Assembly (NCBI GenBank): GCA_038123275.1
Contig: JAYORG010000026.1
Location: 1-11,534 of the forward strand
Direction of reading: 5' to 3'
Length of the DNA: 11,534 nucleotides
Source of the DNA: CAJQHT01 sp038123275
Lineage (GTDB): Bacteria > Pseudomonadota > Alphaproteobacteria > Rickettsiales > UBA1997
Both the position numbers and the translations under genes were made by a program. Positions within the stretch are counted from its first letter, which is position 1. Every line of letters begins with the position of its first letter. Positions 6,900 through 11,534 of the stretch are shown piece after piece. The notes under the pieces were generated by a model, which saw only the letters and a program-made list of their open reading frames with translations, did not search any database and was not told the origin of the DNA.

Positions 6900-9470
6900 A
6901 TGACTTTTAATATAAAACATTATCTAAAAAACGCCTTTACAAAAGGAACTACAATAAATAACTACAATTTAAAAGCTCTTGTTATTGTAGGAAGTTTTGG
7001 ACATCCTTTATTTGCTGTTTTGCATTTATATGTATTTCAAATGCCTTGGGACAGTCTTGTTCTTAAAGGATTGGCTGGGTTAATATGTTTATCATTAGCC
7101 ACAAAAGATTACTGGCCTAAAAAAATTAAACCCTTATTTCCTTTCTATTGGCATTTTATGCTAATTTACAATCTCCCCTTTTTGATAACGCTCACGGCAC
7201 TAAATAATCACTTTATTCAAACGTGGTTTATGTGGGAAATAATTATGCTCTATATTCTAATTATGTTTGTACCTCATTGGCTAATATTTCTAATTGATTT
7301 GATTATAGGAACTGTATTTGCCTTGTTGGTTCATGGAATAATATATGGTGGCAATACATTTGATCCTTTAGTACTATCTCTTGATTCAGGAATGCAATTG
7401 TTTTTATATTTATCAACATTTGCTTTCGCTGTATGCTCAGGATTGATATTCAGCTATAGTAATGCCCAAGGTGTAGCTCATCAAACTAAAGCAAAAATAT
7501 TTAAATCTCTTGCCGGGTCAATTGCGCATGAAATAAGAAATCCTCTCAATGTAATTAATTTAATAGGCTCTCAGATTAATGATACCCTTTTAAAAAAAGA
7601 ATCTGGAGAAAATAACGGTGAATTAAAACAAAATACTAAAGGGGAGCTTCTTGATCTCACTCATGGGATATCAGATGCAATTGCTGGAGCTAATAATATT
7701 ATCAATGTTATTCTAAGCGATTTAAGCGAAAGAAGTATTGATGAAGAAGACTTTTCTTATTTAAATCCAGCGGAGATTTTGCCAGAAATAATTGAAAGAT
7801 ACGGTTACAGAAATAAAGATGAGAAAGAAAGGGTAAAATTATTATTACCAAAAGAAAAACAGAATGAGTTATTATTTAAGGCCGTGCCCGATCGTTTTAC
7901 CTTTATAATGTATAATTTGCTAAAAAATGCACTCTATTATTTAGACGAATATCCAGAGTCTATAATAACAGTTGGTAATGAATTTAGAGAAATTGATGGG
8001 GAGGAATATAATGTCATCTACGTTCATGACACAGGGCCAGGAATACCCAATCATGTAGTTGCTAAATTATTCGGTGATTTTTATACCTCTGGCAAAAAAG
8101 ATGGCACTGGACTCGGTTTGGCATTTTGCAAAAGAAATATGCGTCTTTTTGGTGGCAATATTATTTGCGAATCGGAGTTTGGAAAATGGACTAGATTTTC
8201 CCTATTGTTCCCAATCATTCCTGCAGATGAAATAGAAATAATCAAACTGGAATCTCAAAAGAAAAAGATATTATTAGTTGATGATCAAGAAATTAATCTA
8301 ATTACTACTAAATCAAGAATAGAGAGGATTTTGCCTAATATTTGTTGTGACATAGCTATAAATGGTAAAGAAGCTCTAGAAATGGTTAAAAGGAAAAAAT
8401 ATCACTTAGTTTTAATGGATATAGAAATGCCAGAACCCGATGGAATTAAGGTTGCGGAAAAAATTAGAAATTATGACAAAGAATTACCAATAATTGCTTT
8501 CACGTCTTTAGATAGACTTTCATTTTTAAATAAGGTTAATGAAAAATCTGATAAAAATGACTTTAACAGCTACCTGAGCAAATCAACTGCTAGCAACATC
8601 TTGTATAGAGGTTTAACTAAGTGGATAATGGAATCCAACGATGAATTTACTTATCTTGGAGATAAAGAGTCTTATTTAGAAAAACTAAATAATAAAAAAA
8701 TCCTGTTAGCTGATGATCAACAAATAAATCGTCTGATGACAAAAAGAAATCTAGAAATACATGGTTTAAGTATTACTGAGGCAAAAGATGGAAAAGAATT
8801 GCTAGAGATATATAATAATAGTTTGAACAACAAAGGAAAATCAAGTTTTGATATTATTTTAGCCGATATTCATATGCCTCCCCATGATGGTGATAAAGCA
8901 GCAAAAGAAATAAGAAATATTGAGGCTATAAACAATATCAGTCATCATGATGAAATACCTATAATTGCTCTAAGTGGAGATGGTGATAAGGAGGATATCC
9001 ACCACTTCTTTGATTGTCAAATGACAGATTATTTTATTAAAGGTGGCGATCCCGAGTTGCTATTAAAAATTATAGCCAATTACACATCAAAAAATGATAC
9101 AAGAGCTTATAATATGGACTCAGCCAAAAACAAGTTAATGGAAGAAAGCCTGAATCCTAATATATTCAATTCCTTTGACCAAGAAAATAAAAGAAAACTT
9201 CTTGAATTATTTTTAAAAGATAGTGGAGAAATAATATCAAAAGCCAAAGAAAATGACAGAACAGAAAATATAAAAGATCTATTACTTGATATTCACTCTA
9301 TGAAAGGCATTGCAATAAATATTGGCGCAATGAGATTATTCTATTACATTAGAGAAACAGAGCCACTAATAAAACAAGGTCAGGCTCCCGAGGGCTGGTT
9401 TCAGGATTTAGAAAAAATCCATCAGGAACTGAATGATGAAATTAGAAATCTGCTCAATCAATTAGATTAA
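6900..9470 (+). CDS. CqsS-like hybrid sensor histidine kinase with two receivers and Hpt
   Basis: The 856-residue product is an inner-membrane sensor kinase. Residues 24-185 form about six helices. They match the CqsS autoinducer sensor in 'GSFGHPLFA', 'ATKDYWPKKIK' (CqsS FRDSMPKKWQ) and 'LPFLITLTALNNHF', recalled from memory. Next come HisKA with phospho-His210 (AHEIRNPL), and HATPase with Asn339/343 (NLLKNA), DTGPGIP at 377-383 and GTGLGLAF at 402-409. Receiver 1 has acidic pair 461-462, Asp507 and Lys561; receiver 2 has acidic pair 605-606, Asp656 and Lys714. The Hpt domain at 750-856 carries His799 (IHSMKG). All phosphorelay residues look intact. Vibrio CqsS has one receiver and no Hpt, and LqsS has neither, so this is a fuller relay. 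No cqsA-like synthase or DNA-binding regulator is adjacent, so its output lies elsewhere. The likely ligand is an alpha-hydroxyketone or other hydrophobic signal. Confidence 0.9.
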   Translation: MTFNIKHYLKNAFTKGTTINNYNLKALVIVGSFGHPLFAVLHLYVFQMPWDSLVLKGLAGLICLSLATKDYWPKKIKPLFPFYWHFMLIYNLPFLITLTALNNHFIQTWFMWEIIMLYILIMFVPHWLIFLIDLIIGTVFALLVHGIIYGGNTFDPLVLSLDSGMQLFLYLSTFAFAVCSGLIFSYSNAQGVAHQTKAKIFKSLAGSIAHEIRNPLNVINLIGSQINDTLLKKESGENNGELKQNTKGELLDLTHGISDAIAGANNIINVILSDLSERSIDEEDFSYLNPAEILPEIIERYGYRNKDEKERVKLLLPKEKQNELLFKAVPDRFTFIMYNLLKNALYYLDEYPESIITVGNEFREIDGEEYNVIYVHDTGPGIPNHVVAKLFGDFYTSGKKDGTGLGLAFCKRNMRLFGGNIICESEFGKWTRFSLLFPIIPADEIEIIKLESQKKKILLVDDQEINLITTKSRIERILPNICCDIAINGKEALEMVKRKKYHLVLMDIEMPEPDGIKVAEKIRNYDKELPIIAFTSLDRLSFLNKVNEKSDKNDFNSYLSKSTASNILYRGLTKWIMESNDEFTYLGDKESYLEKLNNKKILLADDQQINRLMTKRNLEIHGLSITEAKDGKELLEIYNNSLNNKGKSSFDIILADIHMPPHDGDKAAKEIRNIEAINNISHHDEIPIIALSGDGDKEDIHHFFDCQMTDYFIKGGDPELLLKIIANYTSKNDTRAYNMDSAKNKLMEESLNPNIFNSFDQENKRKLLELFLKDSGEIISKAKENDRTENIKDLLLDIHSMKGIAINIGAMRLFYYIRETEPLIKQGQAPEGWFQDLEKIHQELNDEIRNLLNQLD

Positions 9471-10726
9471 AATTTCCAACCAAAGCCAATAGCAAATACA
9501 TCAACATCCATTTTATACTCTGTATTTAAGCTAGCTACTTGAGATGTTGCTGCAATATTTGTTGAGGTTTTTTTGTAGAATTGATGCGAATATGAAGCAT
9601 CAATCTTCATATCCTGATCTATTTTATATTCAAATCCAAGAGTTGTCCAAATTCTATCTCCAGTTGGAATTCTAGGGGTGCGATAAGTAGAACTAGAGTT
9701 AGCACCTTCCTCATAAGCAGTTCCTGTTCTAATTTTGAACTGACTATTTAATTTATAATTCAAACCAAGAGAATATCTCCAACTATCCTTAAAATTAAAG
9801 GTTAAATCATCATTATCAAGAGTTGTGCTTTGTGGAGCAACAACATCAATGGTTTGAATTCTTGACCACCTAGTCCAGCTAACATCAGATAATAACTCTA
9901 CTTTATCATTTAAATCATAACTAGCACCAAATGTTAAGCTTTCTGGAGTTGAAAGTCCGGCACTGGCTTCAGAAATTAAACCCATTCCTTGAACTTGTGA
10001 TTTTCCTTCTAACTTATGCTGTATTTTCGATCTGTAACCAATAGCAACTTTAGTTTTATCGTTAATTTGATATTTAGCACCAAGATTGAAGCCGTATCCC
10101 CAATCATCACCCTTGAGCTTTCCTAGATTATCGTTGAGAGAACTATCAAGAACAGCTTTTGTTAAAACTGCTTTGATATATTGAGCTTGCAATCCGGCAC
10201 CAATGGATAACTTATCGTTAACTTGGTATGATATTGATGGATTAATGTTAACTGTTTTTATATCACTTTCTATCGCATGATATCTTCCAATCCAATTTTC
10301 ATCGTATTTGGTTGATAAGCCGAATGGAGATGTAACATTAAAACCAAAAACCATTTTATTGTCTATCCTATTTGCATAATAGAAAGCTGGCAATATTGCA
10401 TTATCCACTCCTCCATCATTATTTCTTGATCCTGTAACCGCTCCTGAGCCAAAAAGTGATCCTCTTACTGCATTAGCATTTTCGTCATCTATATCCATAT
10501 CAAGATAACTTACCGATAAAACCAATTCATTATTATTGACATCTGATAAAATGGCAGGATTAGTAAAAGAATCAGATATATCATGGTTACCAGTTACTGC
10601 TCCAGCATAAGAGTTTGCCAAACCTGATGTTGAATGCAAATCTGCTGCAAAACCAGCAGCTTGAGAGTTATTTATACTAAAAGCACTTATTACAGTTGCT
10701 GTCAATATCAATTTTTTTATCTTCAT
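9467..10726 (-). CDS. fadL: FadL/OmpP1 family outer-membrane transport protein
   Basis: The 419-residue product has a signal peptide cut after 'NNSQA'. The mature start is AAGFAADLHSTSGLANSYAG, the FadL N-terminal plug pattern, followed by the family motif 'TNPAIL' (NPA). The rest alternates beta strands and ends in 'FGWKF', the terminal Phe being the usual outer-membrane assembly signal. FadL proteins carry long-chain fatty acids and other hydrophobic compounds through a lateral opening into the outer membrane; length fits the family (about 420-450). The true cargo cannot be read from sequence, and paralogues carry aromatics. Its stop codon interleaves with that of the CqsS-like kinase, with no terminator between them. 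The leader has no Shine-Dalgarno sequence. Its promoter appears to overlap that of a divergent RNA. Confidence 0.9.
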   Translation of the reverse strand: MKIKKLILTATVISAFSINNSQAAGFAADLHSTSGLANSYAGAVTGNHDISDSFTNPAILSDVNNNELVLSVSYLDMDIDDENANAVRGSLFGSGAVTGSRNNDGGVDNAILPAFYYANRIDNKMVFGFNVTSPFGLSTKYDENWIGRYHAIESDIKTVNINPSISYQVNDKLSIGAGLQAQYIKAVLTKAVLDSSLNDNLGKLKGDDWGYGFNLGAKYQINDKTKVAIGYRSKIQHKLEGKSQVQGMGLISEASAGLSTPESLTFGASYDLNDKVELLSDVSWTRWSRIQTIDVVAPQSTTLDNDDLTFNFKDSWRYSLGLNYKLNSQFKIRTGTAYEEGANSSSTYRTPRIPTGDRIWTTLGFEYKIDQDMKIDASYSHQFYKKTSTNIAATSQVASLNTEYKMDVDVFAIGFGWKF

Positions 10727-10738
10727 TTTATTTATTTT

Positions 10739-10767
10739 TTGTTAGATCTTAAATGTAATTTTATATT
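10739..10767 (+). promoter_or_regulatory. Promoter of the rod-like RNA candidate
   Basis: TTGTTA (10739-10744) and TATATT (10762-10767) are spaced by 17 bases, matching four and five of six consensus positions. The predicted start near 10774 coincides with the beginning of the GC-richer, self-pairing sequence. Confidence 0.5.
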
Positions 10768-10786
10768 TTTAAGTCGACAGCAACAA
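10760..10786 (-). promoter_or_regulatory. Likely fadL promoter overlapping the divergent RNA promoter
   Basis: On the minus strand TTGTTG (10786-10781) and TATAAA (10765-10760) are separated by 15 bases, a short spacer. Transcription would begin near 10753, 27 bases before the fadL ATG. The -10 box overlaps the -10 box of the plus-strand promoter, so the two transcripts could exclude each other. Confidence 0.3.
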
Positions 10787-10980
10787 ACCACTGGCGACTG
10801 GGAGCAACCAAGACCTCAATACGAAGGTGCAATGCTTTTAGGCAACGCCCTGAACATAACATCGCCTCCCAGCCATATACTGAGAGACAAGGTTTTTTGT
10901 TTTCGATCTGTCCTTATCAAAACAGACCGCGTATTGAGATGAGTTGGTTGACCCATAGGCAAGTTTTTCTGTTTGCCACG
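10774..10980 (+). ncRNA. Candidate rod-like structured RNA, family not identified (6S-like shape)
   Basis: About 205 bases, GC-richer than the surroundings, fold as a long interrupted hairpin. The paired arms from outside in are ACTGGC 10790-10795 with GCAAGT 10959-10964 (one mismatch), TGGG 10799-10802 with CCCA 10952-10955, CAACCAA 10805-10811 with TTGGTTG 10944-10950, and CTCAATACG 10815-10823 with CGTATTGAG 10930-10938. CTGGGAG 10798-10804 can instead pair with CTCCCAG 10866-10872, a pseudoknot or switch. A good plus-strand promoter starts it, and a GGCAAG/TTTGCC hairpin (10958-10977) and T-rich sequence follow. The shape recalls 6S RNA, but I cannot match a 6S core, nor RNase P, SRP or tmRNA motifs. 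The strand rests on the promoter, because the pairing works both ways. No protein-like frame covers it convincingly. Confidence 0.5.
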
Positions 10981-11113
10981 ATTACATTTTTAACTTATTT
11001 TTTTGATTTTGCAACCTTGCTTATTGAGGCTTTTAAATTATAGGACACTACTTCATATTTATTTATTAACTGAGCAAAATTAACTAATGACTTAATTTTT
11101 AAAAAATTTCTTA

Positions 11114-11119
11114 TATAAT
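11114..11119 (+). promoter_or_regulatory. -10 box of the gene at the window end
   Basis: A perfect TATAAT lies 30 bases before the ATG at 11150. The -35 region (CTTAAT or TTAATT near 11091-11097) is weak. The sequence between the RNA candidate and this box is plain AT-rich DNA with nothing else I can identify. Confidence 0.35.
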
Positions 11120-11149
11120 CTACTTAAGTTAAAATTTTAATCATAGAGA

Positions 11150-11534
11150 ATGTTTAAGCAAAAGTTACTATTAAATTCTATCTACCAAGCAATTAAGGCT
11201 ATTTCCCTATTATTCATACTATTCGCTGCTCAGTCGGCCTATGCATCTAAAAATCAATTTGAATTAAATGGCTTTTTCTTACATCAATACGAAAAATCTA
11301 TCTCCAAAACCCTAGGAGAACCTTTTAAAACTGGAGAAAAGGAACATTCTACATGGAAAGCATTTATACTTCCAAACACTAATAATTATATGGTGTTTGA
11401 GTTTCTTAAAGAAAAACCTCAATGGATATACTCTATACAACTAACAGGAAAAGAACCTCAAAAAATATCATTTAATGGTCTAAGGCTTGGAGATGATAAA
11501 TCTAAGGTTTTAAAAATTCTTGGAAAGCCAGATG
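11150..11534 (+). CDS. Secreted protein, unknown function (truncated by the window end)
   Basis: The frame opens at ATG 11150 and is still open at the last base, giving 128 visible residues. Residues 1-32 form a signal peptide (Lys3/Lys5, a hydrophobic run at about 18-27, cut after AYA at 32). The mature part shows two copies of one pattern: 'GFFLHQYEKSISKTLGEPF' and 'GLRLGDDKSKVLKILGKPD', that is G-x2-L-x4-S-x5-LG-x-P. This resembles the 'G.s..eV...lG.P' helix-turn found in SmpA/OmlA-like and other small periplasmic domains, often duplicated. AGAGA sits directly before the ATG, too close to be a normal ribosome site. The first half of a duplicated periplasmic domain protein is the best description; I do not recognise the family. 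Confidence 0.7.
   Translation, partial: MFKQKLLLNSIYQAIKAISLLFILFAAQSAYASKNQFELNGFFLHQYEKSISKTLGEPFKTGEKEHSTWKAFILPNTNNYMVFEFLKEKPQWIYSIQLTGKEPQKISFNGLRLGDDKSKVLKILGKPD

Noticed and set aside
10634..10942. 102-codon open frame on the plus strand
   Set aside because: It overlaps the fadL start on the other strand and the structured RNA candidate, and its sequence has no protein-like pattern or start signal.
10774..10980. Identification of the RNA candidate as RNase P, SRP RNA or tmRNA
   Set aside because: The conserved cores (GGAAAGTCC of RNase P, the SRP GGAAGCAG loop, the tmRNA tag and acceptor end) are absent on both strands. 6S remains possible but unproven.
1..11534. Bacteroidota origin suggested by missing Shine-Dalgarno sequences
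   Set aside because: Promoters here fit sigma70 -35/-10 boxes at 17-base spacing rather than the Bacteroidota -33/-7 pattern, and the CqsS-like kinase points to proteobacteria.
1..11534. CRISPR arrays, tRNA genes, transposases or integrase sites
   Set aside because: None seen on reading: no regularly spaced repeats, no tRNA-like cloverleaf with a GGTTCGA arm, and no transposase motif.

Overview
The window is a strongly AT-rich stretch from a Gram-negative bacterium, as shown by lipobox signal peptides, a FadL-type outer-membrane barrel ending in Phe and sigma70-like -35/-10 boxes. The short A/T-only leaders with almost no Shine-Dalgarno sequence, the low GC and the tail-to-tail overlapping genes fit a host-associated or reduced-genome proteobacterium (Rickettsiales/Holosporales or Legionella/Francisella-like). 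That placement is inference, and no marker gene here fixes the lineage. A 10-base N run (5248-5257) shows that this is an assembled scaffold.

Left part (1-4304): a GC-richer, self-complementary island (about 46-195) precedes five same-strand genes. Four encode small or medium lipoproteins (starts 360, 764, 1282, 2541). The fifth encodes a three-helix membrane protein with a soluble tail (3225-4304). None has a function I can name with certainty; one looks like a beta-propeller.

Middle part (4448-9470): a PP-loop ATPase of the amidotransferase/thiolation type (4448-5503) lies tail-to-tail with a reductase resembling cyanobacterial acyl-ACP reductase (5453-6643, minus). The reductase is divergent from a large hybrid histidine kinase (6900-9470). 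The kinase sensor domain closely resembles the six-helix CqsS/LqsS sensor of alpha-hydroxyketone autoinducers, followed by HisKA-HATPase, two receivers and an Hpt domain. A perfect 17-bp palindrome (6767-6783) and a near-consensus sigma70 promoter lie in the divergent region.

Right part (9467-11534): a FadL-family outer-membrane channel (minus) converges on the kinase, and their stop codons interleave. Upstream of fadL, on the other strand, is a rod-like structured RNA candidate (about 10774-10980) with its own promoter. The window ends in a truncated gene for a secreted protein (11150-11534).

Working hypothesis: the PP-loop enzyme and the reductase make or modify a small acyl-derived molecule, FadL moves a hydrophobic compound across the outer membrane, and the CqsS-like kinase senses it. 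No cqsA/lqsA synthase and no terminal response regulator lie in the window, so this is inference from gene neighbourhood.
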